Assembly (NCBI GenBank): GCA_949126835.1
Contig: OX421498.1
Span: forward strand, 34,432,799-34,496,798
Length of the DNA stretch: 64,000 nt
Direction of reading: 5' to 3'
Origin: Anisus vortex
Lineage: Eukaryota > Mollusca > Gastropoda > Planorbidae
In this document: positions 13,141 to 26,030 of the stretch, in pieces
Layout: each line of letters starts with the position of its first letter
Position numbering within the stretch: the stretch's first letter is position 1
Notes under the pieces: generated by a model
What the model was told of the DNA's origin: nothing
Databases searched by the model: none
Seen by the model: the letters and a program-made list of their open reading frames with translations, nothing else
Made by a program: the position numbers and the translations under genes

Positions 13141-13957
13141 AATATCGGAAGTAAAACTCGAAATTCGAAACCAGCCTGATAGAATATTAATTATAGCATG
13201 CAAGTATGCGGGCATACGAGATACAGTGTTTGATAATCTGAGTTTTGATCTACCTTTCTTGAGTCCTGAACGGATTCAGGGACGATGCCTGTGAGGATGA
13301 GGTAGCCGATCCCAACAATTTTGTTGACCACGGCAATTGACCAAGACAAATGCATAAGGCCAGCGCAATATAAACCCGCAGATTAATACCTTATATCTTT
13401 TATCTTACGTTGCAGACGCGTCTTCTATAATTCAATAATATACATTCAATAATTACATTATAAGTTTATCTGTGGTGTAAACAATCTTATGAGGGAAGAA
13501 TAGTAAGTTGTATATTTACATGTAGTTATATTTATAGTTAAGCATGTACTTGGCACTGTCACGTGGCGCTAATTGGATTATCTATAACCATTTCTTATGT
13601 TTTCACTTCCGCTATACATTGCGCGGACTTATAACGCAACATCCAGCGAATTTGACCATTGTAAAATTTAAAAAATGAAAGTATATTTTCGTGGTATCGG
13701 TAATAACGATGAGAAATCTAAATAAAGCCTTCTATGTAGTTTTGTAATATAGTCTAAGATAAGTAATCATTTATTGATAACATATAACCATCTCAGTAAA
13801 TATTTATTTAAAAAATAATTATTTTATAGAAACTGAAGATTGATCTCATTTTTATTGTGATTGTCTCACTGATATAACTAAAGTCTGAAGAATACCAAAA
13901 TCTAAAAATAAATATGAATTGTGTATAAAACAAATCACTACAAATTCTAAGTCAAGT

Positions 13958-14100
13958 CTATAGGGTGTCCCTGAAACTATGAAACCGCAAGTCATTAATT
14001 TATCGGAAACACCGATTTTGAGGTTCAAATTACGCAAAAGATGAACACGTCGGCTTTTACACTTCGGCGTTTCGGTGTTTGAAGACGTGGGGCGTTTCTC
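13958..14100. repeat. Duplicated upstream block next to the 42-bp array
   Basis: Contains agtcattaatttatcggaaa and gtggggcgtttctc, matched at 29522-29640 upstream of gene B (agtcatcaatttatccgaaa, cgtgggcgtttctc). This gives the anchor on the left of the 42-bp array in the two paralogous loci. Confidence 0.65.
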
Positions 14101-15952
14101 ACGTTTATCGAGTGGACGGGTACAGTCTTTATACCATTTGATACGTTTATCGAGTGGACGGGTACAGTCTTTATACCATTTGACACGTTTATCGAGTGGA
14201 CGGGTACAGTCTTTATACCATTTGACACGTTTATCGAGTGGACGGGTACAGTCTTTATACCATTTGATACGTTTATCGAGTGGACGGGTACAGTCTTTAT
14301 ACTATTTGATACGTTTATCGAGTGGACGGGTACAGTCTTTATACCATTTGATACGTTTATCGAGTGGACGGGTACAGTCTTTATACCATTTGATACGTTT
14401 ATCGAGTGGACGGGTACAGTCTTTATACCATTTGATACGTTTATCGAGTGGACGGGTACAGTCTTTATACCATTTGATACGTTTATCGAGTGGACGGGTA
14501 CAGTCTTTATACCATTTGATACGTTTATCGAGTGGACGGGTACAGTCTTTATACCATTTGATTACGTTTATCGAGTGGACGGGTACAGTCTTTATACCAT
14601 TTGATTACGTTTATCGAGTGGACGGGTACAGTCTTTATACCATTTGATTACGTTTATCGAGTGGACGGGTACAGTCTTTATACCATTTGATTACGTTTAT
14701 CGAGTGGACGGGTACAGTCTTTATACCATTTGATTACGTTTATCGAGTGGACGGGTACAGTCTTTATACCATTTGATACGTTTATCGAGTGGACGGGTAC
14801 AGTCTTTATATCATTTGATACGTTTATCGAGTGGACGGGTACAGTCTTTATATCATTTGATACGTTTATCGAGTGGACGGGTACAGTCTTTATACCATTT
14901 GATACGTTTATCGAGTGGACGGGTACAGTCTTTATACCATTTGATACGTTTATCGAGTGGACGGGTACAGTCTTTATACCATTTGATACGTTTATCGAGT
15001 GGACGGGTACAGTCTTTATATCATTTGATACGTTTATCGAGTGGACGGGTACAGTCTTTATATCATTTGATACGTTTATCGAGTGGACGGGTACAGTCTT
15101 TATACCATTTGATACGTTTATCGAGTGGACGGGTACAGTCTTTATACCATTTGATACGTTTATCGAGTGGACGGGTACAGTCTTTATACCATTTGATACG
15201 TTTATCGAGTGGACGGGTACAGTCTTTATACCATTTGATACGTTTATCGAGTGGACGGGTACAGTCTTTATACCATTTGATACGTTTATCGAGTGGACGG
15301 GTACAGTCTTTATACCATTTGATACGTTTATCGAGTGGACGGGTACAGTCTTTATACCATTTGATACGTTTATCGAGTGGACGGGTACAGTCTTTATACC
15401 ATTTGATACGTTTATCGAGTGGACGGGTACAGTCTTTATACCATTTGATACGTTTATCGAGTGGACGGGTACAGTCTTTATATCATTTGATACGTTTATC
15501 GAGTGGACGGGTACAGTCTTTATACCATTTGATACGTTTATCGAGTGGACGGGTACAGTCTTTATACCATTTGATACGTTTATCGAGTGGACGGGTACAG
15601 TCTTTATACCATTTGATACGTTTATCGAGTGGACGGGTACAGTCTTTATACCATTTGATACGTTTATCGAGTGGACGGGTACAGTCTTTATACCATTTGA
15701 TACGTTTATCGAGTGGACGGGTACAGTCTTTATACCATTTGATACGTTTATCGAGTGGACGGGTACAGTCTTTATACCATTTGATACGTTTATCGAGTGG
15801 ACGGGTACAGTCTTTATACCATTTGATACGTTTATCGAGTGGACGGGTACAGTCTTTATACCATTTGATACGTTTATCGAGTGGACGGGTACAGTCTTTA
15901 TACCATTTGATACGTTTATCGAGTGGACGGGTACAGTCTTTATATCATTTGA
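14101..15952. repeat. 42-bp satellite array, about 44 copies
   Basis: Head-to-tail units beginning acgtttatcgagtggacggg and ending ataccatttgat, 42 bp each, nearly perfect. Five units between 14520 and 14770 carry an extra T (43 bp), and scattered units have T for C (atatcattt) at about 14808, 14850, 15018, 15060, 15480 and 15942. Because 42 is a multiple of three, long repetitive ORFs arise in several frames; they are by-products. The array ends about 650 bp before the gene A start codon. Confidence 0.97.
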
Positions 15953-16374
15953 TTACGCTCTATATCAGCAGCTGAGTATTAACCATTTGTACGCCATACG
16001 AGAAACTGGTTCAAGCCGACACGACGCTCAGCCCAAAACATTTTTTCGATTCTAACACTTTTTTTTAAAGAATGCCATTGTAAGTGATGGAGATAACTCC
16101 CCCGGGTATCAGCTCGGTTAATCCGAATGTCTTGTCCTCCTTGTACTGTCCACACACGCCCATTGCAAGTTGTGTTTTTTTACATGATTTATGAATCAAA
16201 TAGTATAGACATCGATTTTTTATTTATTTCTGCTACAACTGCAGACAGAAATACTAAAACAACAACAGCAACAACAAACAAACAACAACTATAAACGATG
16301 TTTTTGGTGTTTCCGAGAAAAAAAAGAGAAACAAGAGTGCAATATTATGGTAACATTTCATCTTATATTTTTGA

Positions 16375-16606
16375 GAACCCTTGCATCTAAATTTGAGTTT
16401 ATTCTCGTTCATTGTCTAATCAGTATCTTATCTGAAATTTTAGTTGCACTGACAATAATATCTTGTTATCTGTTTTAGATTGTCTTGTATGTTTTTTTCG
16501 GTACACACAGTCCCAAATGAAAAACATTTTGTCACCTCGCTAGAGTATTGTTTGTTCAATATTCGGATTAATGTATTCTATGTTGATATAAATAGTGATT
16601 GATACA
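16375..16606 (+). promoter_or_regulatory. Putative gene A 5' flank, conserved with gene B
   Basis: Compared with 30310-30574 before gene B, several blocks are kept: ttgtttgttcaatattcgga here against tagtttgttcaatatacgga there, and ttgcatc..ttcattgtctaatcagt against its counterpart. This is probably promoter or 5' UTR. No transcription start can be fixed from sequence alone. Confidence 0.4.
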
Positions 16607-19600
16607 ATGTATACAGTTTTTTTGGTGCTTGTTACGACATTCTTTAGTGGATTTGTGAGAACTGAGATTTGCCAAAAGGTAGACTCATGCCGATGTACTT
16701 ACAAGGATTCTCACATAGATCTCTCGCCAATGGTTGTTGACCCTTACAGACCTTCACCAAAGCCACCAAAGTAAGACATAATTTGTTCTGTTAATAAAAC
16801 TATATTTAAAAAAGTACAGCACACCGAAACGTAATTTGCTTGTAAAAGTAAAAGTAATGTATCTTCGTAAGACCTGTTCGAACTATAGTGGCATTTAATG
16901 AACTGTTAACAAGTTTCCGGGGACCACCGCATACAACGAAATAGTGTGGCAATTATTATTCACAGACACATTAACTTTTTTTTTTCCAAATTAATGTCAG
17001 GTACCAATTAGAGATGGTTAGACTCAGGAACACTCCACTCCTGGGGAAAACTCCTGGCCTTCAATCGTACTGGAACCAGGGACCTTCGGAATCTTGTAGG
17101 TCTAAGTGATTGAGGTCTAAATGCTGGAAATACATAACCCTAAAATATGACAAACGCATGATTGTAACAAAAATTATCAGTATTATGGGCTGGGTAGATT
17201 CAGGGACACCCGGGGACAAATTCTAGCCTTCACCAACAACCAGGACCCTTAGTACGACAGTTGAGCACTTTTCCGATAATCCATCTTGCCTCACGCCAAA
17301 TATTTAGATCTTTTGTTCACGTAGCATTTCCATTCTATTTTATCGTCTTCTATATGTTTCTCTTTGAGTCTTATTATTTATCTTCAGGTGTTACAGTAAC
17401 GGTTAGTTGAAATTTCGTTACATTCATTAATTTGTTTCTTTCTAAGATTCAAAGATCAATATGATCAGTTTTATAACTCAAGATACTCATACAACCCATG
17501 TCAAGAATTTACTGAAGGTACTTGTACAAATGTCGCGGTAAGTCAAGATTGTTGTGTCAATTTTACATCTCCAAGTATTTTGTTTAGAAAGATATTGTTG
17601 TAATAATGCAATAAATGTGCAGATATCAATGAAAAATGTTTAAAGTGGTCAAATGTACTAACATATACGTGCTGAATAAACTACTTATTCGATTATCATA
17701 GTTGGGTATTGCCTGATGGAAAGTAATGCCTAAAATAGCATTGAATAAAATGTGTTTTGTTGTGTAATATATTGTTATATATTGTTAATATATTTAAATG
17801 TTTCTTTAAAACGGAGGAACTTTCTGACTCGTAAGTCCAGGCCATGACGTGGAAGCAGTGGAACACCGAGATCCTGTCCTAGGGGCAAGCCGCAGCCAGT
17901 GGGTTTCCCGCAGGCACATGCACTACACGTTTTCCGCCGGAAGAATTCCCATTGGATCATTAACCAGGCGGCATTGCCCGTGTACCTGCACTGTCGCCGG
18001 GCAGTACAAATACCATACTATAAGCCTGGTCATTCAGACACCGGGGATGGGCTCGACGGTAATGTTGCGAACATTCCTTTCTCCTCACCGATTCTCGGTA
18101 TCACTCGCCTGTGCAATGATTCTCGGACGCGCATCAAGAGAGCCCCTTACTCGCGATTACTCTTAATGAGCCCGCATCAGTGGTTTACACACTTCGCCAG
18201 CTTTTGATGCACATGGTTAAATAAGTGCCTGTGCTTGTCAGATTATTACCAAATATAACTAATAAACGAAACATACCCACTTATGCTTAGGCCGGCTGGT
18301 CCTGTGGTTAGTTCAACCACGACACCCCAGGTACTAGCCCTGCCGCCGACCGATCCCTGCCGCCCTGCGGGAGATTTGGGCCTAGTGGACGTAATAATCT
18401 TCTATCTAGAAGGAACGTCGTTAAACGTATAAGGTATAAGTGACTTAAACAGTTTAAAGTTTAACACAATGTACAATATGACAAATGCAGGAAAAAAGAT
18501 AGGCTACTGGTAATACATTATTTAATTATAATATTTTCCATATTCTATCGCCCCATTTAAAAGCGGGTAAAGTAGTTAGTGATATAACTATAACCTAGCC
18601 TACATGTTCACTAATTGTTATCGATACTCAAACTAATAGTTCTTTCACCAATATACTACAATCCTTTTGATGGCCATACATCTGGTTACTAAGACTTGAA
18701 CGGTACAATTCACATGTAACTTTAACATATTCGCAGTTACAATTTTCTTTTTCAGTATATAAAATAGAATGTTTAACTATATTTATCAGGTATGTATGCT
18801 GAACAGTATGAGCCAGTACTTCAATGTTGGCACGCAATACTCGGCAAACTTCACCATCGATAGCGGATATGTAGTTATTGAATACCGCGGTGACACAGGG
18901 AGTACTTCAAGGTGAACTTAGAATTTAGGTGTATAAACTGAAACACTTTAGTTTGTTTTTTATATTTTTAAATTAAGTTTTATCGTCAGCGGTATGCAAT
19001 TGGGTTGCATGGCCAGCAAGAATTGTCGCTTCTACGTTATTGTCAACGTATGTCAAACAAATCATTTGATCTCGATTAGACTACACAAGTCAGGTGTAAG
19101 AAAACCGTCTTGGTTTCAACCCTGAGACATGCGGAAGTTGATACCGAACGTTACGTCGGAAGTCATACGCGCTACCATAGAATTACTGGGGACTTTTTTT
19201 TATAAGAGAGAAAGACAGACAATTGGATGGATTGACTGCATGACGGTCTGATAGACAGACAAGTGGATGGATTGACTGCATGACGGTCTGATAGACAGAC
19301 AAGTGGATGGATTGACTGCATGACGGTCTGATAGACAGACAATTGGATGGATTGACTGCATGACGGTCTGATAGATTGACTGCATGACGGTCTGATAGAC
19401 AGACAATTGGATGGATTGACTGCATGACGGTCTGATAGATTGACTGCATGACGGTCTGATAGACAGACAATTGGATGGATTGACTGCATGACGGTCTGAT
19501 AGACAGACAAGTGGATGGATTGACTGCATGACGGTCTGATAGACAGACAAGTGGATGGATTGACTGCATGACGGTCTGATAGACAGACAAGTGGATGGAT

Positions 19601-21944
19601 TGACTGCATGACGGTCTGATAGACAGACAAGTGGATGGATTGACTGCATGACGGTCTGATAGACAGACATATTTGATATGCGGTTCAGCTAATTGTATCT
19701 CATTAACATTTTCGTTTAGTATTCGTCGAGATATACAGTTTGATAGAATGTGCTGTCATCGGCATCGACACAATGTGCCTTGATTGAGCTCGATAGAATG
19801 TCAGGAAATGGATCTATTAACCTTTCAAAGATTTTGCCGGCTGACAGCTAACCAGTTATGGGACTTTAACACAGCGACTATTAATAAATAATTATCCTCT
19901 TTTATAAAAAAATAAATAATTAATAGTCTATGTGTTGATTGTCTCCAAAATGTATGCGATCTCAATAGTACTGTAAACATAACTTTTCTTTTTCTCTGTT
20001 TAACAGAGTTCAGCTAATCTGTTCATCTGACCAAACAGATACTCTAGAAGTATTTGGTGAAGGACCTACGGGCATTTATGTAAGTACTGAATAAATGTAT
20101 GCATATAAAATGTGTGCCCTTTGCGTGCACGATCAAACACGAGTAAGTACTTTTACATTTGTCTTCATTCATCCTTACCTTACACTCTAATATAGTAGAT
20201 TCACAAAGATTCTGCACATAGGTTTTCGACGATGCAATTGAACCAATGCGCGCCATCAAATGCACTGGACAGTTGGTGCTCTACTGTTGGACGCAACAGT
20301 GCTCAACTGATTCCATGTCTCTCTGAAACACTTCTCCGATGTTGACAGCATTTCCGTTCTTCGAGTTCCGGCCTCGCTCCTATGGCTCCTTATTAAATAG
20401 CGGTTCTGGTCTATGACCCGCCAGTCTCAACCCTCAGGTCTTCACTGTATCGTTTAATCCGGGGGTTGGCAACCTTATTGACATTAGTGTGCCAAAAATG
20501 AATTTCTAATTCATTCAGCGTGCCAACAGATAAAATATACTGCCAATTCAATTAGTTTCTTGTAGAAGAGACTTCAATTACCTTTGAAAATCGCTCTGCG
20601 TGCCAAGTCTGGCACGCGTTCCGTAGGTTGCCTACCCTACTATAATCCATAGTGATTCTAAAACGTTTCTTCTTGTGACCCGGTAATTTTCACACTTATA
20701 ATTCGTGATGAACTAAAAATGTTCTTATTAAATACTAAGATATTTATACAACATATTTGAACTTAGACGCAATTTTCAAGACTGTTGATATCTATCATCA
20801 GGTCTGTTTTTGCTTGAGATATATCTTGTAAAGTAGGACTACAAACATATACCAGTTATGATTAATTTCTCCAATCAACCAAATGATGATAAATTAGTTT
20901 GTGTTTATCTTTGGCGTTTTTCTATCCCAACCAGAAATTTAACCTGCACAGTCAATATTGTTGTGAGGTAACAGGGGGACTAATCGTACCCGACAGTGAT
21001 TCAACTATGTCTGTTGGGCTGATGCTGGTTATTGGGTAATTAGAAGAAATAAGATATATTTTTACATTTTTCTGTGTCAAAGTTAAGATTTACTTTTACT
21101 TGTGTTTGTCATTTAAACTAATACATTTGAATGCCTTATTTTCCTTTTATAAATATTTCTCAAGTATTATCCTAAATAGTATTTTTTTTTTGTACTACTT
21201 AAGTCTGATACTAGTAGGGATTTTGATTTAGAGATGGGAATCGAACCGAACCCGAACCGAACACACCAAACTCGAACTCTGGTTTACTAACAAACCGAAC
21301 CCGAACTTCTTAAAGTGGATTCGATTTCCATCTCTACTTTAAGTTTAAATATTTAATATTTATGCAGAAATACTATTTCTACTTTGTCTTTGAAAAATAG
21401 GTTTTCAACTTTTTCTATTTCCGTCTTCATCCTGGCTTTGATATTCTATGTGTGCGCGCCTAAAGATTCCAATATTGACACTGTACAAAGAAACAGAAGA
21501 AACATGGAGAATAATGTAAGTAGAGAAAGAAAAACTGTTGAGATATTTTGTAGAAAAGAGACTTTTAAAAGCCAACAAAGTTTTAAAGTAAACAAAGTAA
21601 ACGTTTTAGTTTAATGCTAACCCAACATATTATATGTAGTATAGCCTATATATAGTATACGTATACATATTATAAGTTTGATACATCTATTACCAAAGGC
21701 TAATCGTAACTTTTCAAAGCAAAATTATTTTCATCAATCTATGTCAAATGAAGTTCAAGTATTGAAGATTAAAAAAAAAACACTATTAGTTCGGTCACTG
21801 CCGTAAACAAGTAAATCTAATATCGCCAATTCTAATGTTTTATTCAAATTTATATGGGGCATATGAATTTCTAAATAATATTTCTTGTGGTTCTTGTGTA
21901 ATATTCAGATATATGAACGCCTCACACCAAGATCTTCCTACTAG
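16607..21944 (+). CDS. Gene A: MRH-like (mannose-6-phosphate receptor homology) type I membrane protein, 7 exons
   Basis: Exons: 16607-16770, 17447-17537, 18790-18911, 20007-20079, 20935-21035, 21401-21515 and 21909-21944. All introns are GT..AG, the frame stays open, and they join to 702 nt (233 residues plus TAG). Seen in the protein: a hydrophobic signal peptide (about 1-17), then a lumenal domain with cysteines at 22, 28, 30, 73, 81, 87, 131, 159 and 160, one sequon (N105-F-T), a transmembrane helix at about 178-202, and a 31-residue tail with Y224-E-R-L. The motifs RCTYKDSHIDLSP, YSYNPC, VAVC, FNVGTQ, EYRGDTG, SRVQLIC and GEGP in this order match the general MRH / M6P-receptor-binding pattern. 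Such proteins bind glycans or carry cargo between Golgi and endosomes, and the YxxL tail fits AP-adaptor sorting. The Gln that usually follows the mid-domain Cys is Met here (VAVCM), so classical mannose-6-phosphate binding is doubtful. The start is the first ATG before the signal peptide and aligns with gene B. Gene structure is firm; family assignment is moderate; ligand is unknown. Confidence 0.85.
16918..17295 (-). mobile_element. Two degenerate family-1 SINE fragments in gene A intron 1
   Basis: The first (16918-17095) keeps aatgtcaggtacc, gactcaggaacac and a decayed head with ccagggaccttcgg. The second (17185-17295) keeps ctgggtagattcagggacac and a broken promoter region. Both are in minus orientation. 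Confidence 0.6.
17810..18215. repeat. About 400-bp GC-rich dispersed element in gene A intron 2
   Basis: Distinctly GC-rich against AT-rich surroundings and homologous to 27690-28060: the stretches cccgt(g/a)tacctgcactgtc, ccatactataag and gtggtttacacacttcgcca are shared. The two copies are not at equivalent places relative to genes A and B, so they inserted independently. No protein domain was recognised in any frame. Confidence 0.65.
18290..18440 (+). mobile_element. SINE (family 2) with a LINE-type 3' tail
   Basis: The head ggccggctggtcctgtggtt looks like a tRNA-type A-box region. The tail gacgtaataatcttctatct followed by agaaggaacgtcg closely resembles the 3' tail of the LINE copies at 10030-10080 and 4078-4120, so this SINE probably borrowed the LINE's recognition tail. 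Confidence 0.55.
19205..19670. repeat. 40-bp minisatellite with 24-bp truncated units, gene A intron 3
   Basis: About 12 units of attgactgcatgacggtctg followed by atagacagacaagtggatgg. At two places the 16-bp second part is skipped so units run 24 bp. Units differ mainly at aagtgg against aattgg. Long minus-strand ORFs across it are repeat artefacts. Confidence 0.95.
20461..20634. mobile_element. hAT-type MITE in gene A intron 4
   Basis: Ends gggttggcaacctta / gtaggttgcctaccc are inverted, with the internal signature gcgtgccaagtctggcacgc next to the right end. Same family as the copies at 29863, 36125 and 46710. Confidence 0.7.
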
Positions 21945-22974
21945 ATGTTTTGAGAAGAACTCTCTTGCACTATGGCAAGGATGCACTTTTGAAACTAACT
22001 AAGTTGACGGAGCATCAATGGTTAGAACTGACAAATATTAAAATGGTGGAAATAAAAGAGACGGAGATAATGAGAGAAAGAGAGAGAGAGAGAGAAAGAG
22101 AGACAGAGATGTATAGGTGAATGGACTGAGTAAACAAGAGATGGAGAAAGAGACATTATAATGAGCAAATCTTAAACAAAACATGCAAATGAAAGAACGA
22201 AAGAGAGAAAAAAAAGAAAAAAGGATTATACATAAACATTTTCAAAATATTTGATATAATATAATATTTTTACTTTACACATATCTTGTTCTTGTGTTGT
22301 TTTTTGTCCATGTGTACTTGTCCATTTTCACTTTCCTCTTTCTATTGTCGTCTTTAACGTATTTTTTTATATATAATTAAGTACGACTTTTAATAATGAG
22401 CACACATATACCATCCTTGAAAGTAAACCCAATAAGCTTTATGACAGAGTGTCCACTGTTGTGGTGATTTATAACTACGGCATAGTTTAAACATTTTTGC
22501 AGTTCAAAAACTCAAACCAGGGTTGTGGAACATGACCTCAAACCCAAAGAGAAGGGAAGATTTAGGCTTATTCATTTCATCCCCATTATCAAGGCTTAAT
22601 AACCCTTTAGTTCCATTGACCCGTCATAAGAAACGATGGTCTTAAGGCCGTGAGTTTGATTGCCATCGGTATCCAGGTAAAAAAAACAACAACAAATATC
22701 CAAGGATAATCACCCCCAGGTGACCTCCATTCTACAACAGCCATGACATTTATGGAGAGGTTAAGGGAGGGAGTGGGAGCTGGACGTTGTGCTGTCCACA
22801 CAATATTTTTTATGCCGTACCCACGGAACTCGTGAATGCTGCATCACAAACTACATGTATCTGAATAACTTACAGTGAATGGCTCACAGTTCACATCTAC
22901 GCTAGTCAATTCTACTCAGAAAACCTTCAGGATTTCATAATACGCCTAAATTATAGATGAAGACACGAAATCCT

Positions 22975-25900
22975 GATGAGAAATATACTCTCTTGCCACA
23001 ATAGCACAATGACGTCAATTTCAAACAGATGTTACGTCCACAATCCCCTTGTGGCCAGAGCTGTGTAGATCTTGCTGATAATTCTCGTTAGTCCTAGGGG
23101 AGACTTTAATTATTAGTATTTATGTTTCAGTATTACACGAACTCTTCTTATAGTCCTGGGCACAAATTCAGTATTTGTATTCCAACATTTCCTGTCTTGT
23201 ACATTAGAGTAGTAGATAAATCTTATAGTAATGCATACAACACAATAGAATAGTAACTTGACAAGGAAGCTTCAGTGTAACTGTTGTTGATAGTTTATTT
23301 CAGGTGGTATGTTCAATATATACAATATATCTATTATGTACAGTTAGAATAAAATAGTGCAAACACAAACGTTCTCAAAGGAACATATTTTGAAACTCTC
23401 TGTCTTTCAGACAAAACAAATCATTAAATACTATCCGAGTGGTGCAAGGGATAGACCCATTACCAGTAGGGGTGAAAATCATGGTATCATTACAAAACTC
23501 ATAACAAAAACGATAGGAACTTCCCCTATTAAATAATGAGTCGTTCCCAGACCCTGAGAATTTGAGATCAACACAGAATCCCAGCATTACCTAGAACCTT
23601 TTGTTTTCCTACTAAACGTCCTAATATTGTGTGTAGTAAGAAAAGAGAGAGAGAGGGGAATAAACATTGCGTGTTCCGATTCTTGGAAAAACAATATACA
23701 TGACACAGACGACTGTGACGCCATGTCTGGAACTTCCCCCCCCTACCCCAAACCCTCGCGGTCATAGGAAAATATTCAATAATAAAGCAAGACTGTATCT
23801 AAAGTATAAACAGAAATATCCAGAGTTGAAGCAACAACAAACAAACAAACAACAAACAAACCAAAATATTAAAAAAAATATAGCAATGTTCCTAAAACCT
23901 TTGTTGTTAAAATAAACCCAACTTAGTTATGACGGGGGTGATGTTCTTTGTTAATATTATTCTCTTTGTTATAACTTGAATTGAACATGATGAAAGTGCA
24001 AAGCAATATTCTAAAGCTGCTGCAAAAATTACTCAATGTAAATAGTGGTTTTGAAATTTCCATTTTAGTATTATTCGATTTTGAATGTATGCAAGAGTAA
24101 TTCTATTTGTTATATACATTTTTATATAGGCCTACATATATAATATGTTAGAATTAGGTTAAATACGGCTACACAAAAAAAAATGAACATAAAGTATCTC
24201 ATAAAATTTCAAACGACACTGTAAGATTTACTAAAACATATAACAAATGTATAAAACCCTAAAGCATGGAAGTTTTGTACGAAACTTAAAGAATCACCGC
24301 GTTTTTTTCTTAAATGAAACTTATATTTAGATCTCAAACTATTCTTTTTTTCTTAGGTCACAGGTTCATTGATGAATAGTTATTTTAAGGAAAATTTATT
24401 TGAATAAATAAAACGAACACGAACAATTTTTTTGTATGGACAATTCATAAATATTTATCGTTACTTTGTGTTTGCAAACATGGCCGTACGGCTGTAAAGT
24501 CAATGTAGTTAAATAGTCATCTTTACTTTCTGTTGAAAGCATTTGGGCATTGGAAATAATACACGCCCACCACTATAATACTTTATACATTGTTAGTGAA
24601 GGAAGTCATTGGATCATTGAACAACAGGTAGCCATACCTAACAATTTAAAATTAATTAGGGGGCAGCATGGCCCAACAGCAGTGCGCTCGACTGGCGTAG
24701 CGAAGGTCCCGTGATCGAATCCTGGTGAAGGCTAGGAATCGTTCTCAGGTCTGGAGGATATCGCTGCGTCTACCCAGCTCTGATGTGTACCTGGCTTTAG
24801 TTGGGGGTAAAGTAAAGGCGGCTGGACATTGTGATGGCCACACAATCCCCTAGTATAGCGTTGCCACAGACACTGGTGAACGCTGCTTCACTGGCCGCAT
24901 GAATCAATTTGGTCCGACGGGATACTTTACTTTAATTATTTCCGTTTTGAGTTAAATTTCGCGATTTGCAATGCAGCGCTAAACAATAAGTTAAGTAACA
25001 AGCATCAAATTCCTATAACCCATTTTTTTATCTGTGCAGACCACAGTTCTTATATGTTTTACCAAAGGCAGAGCGCTCAAACGTCTAGCATGTGTAATAC
25101 CTATCATCCTTGATTTCATGACATTTGAAAACTGGTGAAAAATTGCAGCACTAATTAGCCCTTTACATTTTAGATGAGCAAGAACCATCGTATGTATAAA
25201 GGCGCCTCTTACTATCTAAGCTACTTCATGACTTTCGAGCAATTGAACGAATAGACTTGATTATTTCGGACTGGTCAGCACAACCAGACAGAAGACATTA
25301 GATAAATACGTACCACTGGTCAAGAAATCTATAAACCCGTCAGTTAGATCAACTTTCTCCGAAACGCATTTTTTCCCCACCCATATTTCTCTGTTTTTTT
25401 CCTTATGTTTTTACAACCAACGTTTTTCGTCTGCCTGTGCGGTGGCTCGAACCTGGATGTAAGTTATCGACCGCCAGGTTACGATGACCTAGGAGTGGTC
25501 AATATTAAATACGCTAGGAGGCTAGAGCTGAGCTCAGCGAGAGAAAAACAAATAGGTTGGGGGGGGGGTATGTTTTTAAAATGAAGAAGAGAAAATATTA
25601 AATCGAACAAAATTGTTGTATGATTGATCATTTGATTATATGTATAGAATTAGAATACATTCAAAGCTAAGAGTTTTGGAGTTGGTCCAGCTTGTTATGA
25701 ATAGAGTATTAGATGATCAATACGTTGAGATAATATTTAGATAGATTGGGCGTGGGACGAAAATAACATTGGAACTAAATAATCCCACGCTGGCAGGGTT
25801 TTCCCACAACTGTATGCTAATGAGCCAAGGGTATGCGCCTGACAATCACCTGACCTTTAAATAGTGTGTTATGTATGAATGAATGAACGCTCCTGTACAG

Positions 25901-26030
25901 TTTTCACACACACACACACACAAACTGGCGTTACGCTAGTTTAAAAACCAGAAGTTTTGAGCTCTGAACTGAAAAAAAAAATGGATTTCTCTTAGAACAA
26001 GAATAGTTAAGAGCCTTTAACAATGGACAC
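22975..26030. repeat. Segmental duplication block upstream of gene B
   Basis: Paralogous to 10432-13120 as listed for that block. It differs by an extra stretch at about 23035-23700 and by a SINE at 24657. A run of T then G at 26101-26130 follows the block. Confidence 0.7.
24657..24932 (+). mobile_element. tRNA-derived SINE (family 1)
   Basis: Near-complete plus copy with a partly decayed A box (atggcccaacagc), B box region gatcgaatcctggtg, full body, and ggtccgacgggatacttt tail. Confidence 0.85.

Noticed and set aside
14101..15952. CRISPR-like array
   Set aside because: Units abut directly with no unique spacers, and the genome is eukaryotic.
14075..16055. Long repetitive ORFs of 190, 441 and 400 codons over the 42-bp array
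   Set aside because: The unit length is divisible by three, so any stop-free frame stays open for the whole array. Several frames are open at once, units vary without regard to codons, and single-base insertions shift frame.
16584..16592. TATA box (tataaat) before gene A
   Set aside because: It is only about 15-20 bp from the start codon, leaving no room for a normal transcription start and 5' UTR.
19172..19670. Three overlapping minus-strand ORFs of 135-156 codons
   Set aside because: All three frames are open over the 40-bp minisatellite; the peptides are repeats of one another in different frames and lie in a gene A intron.
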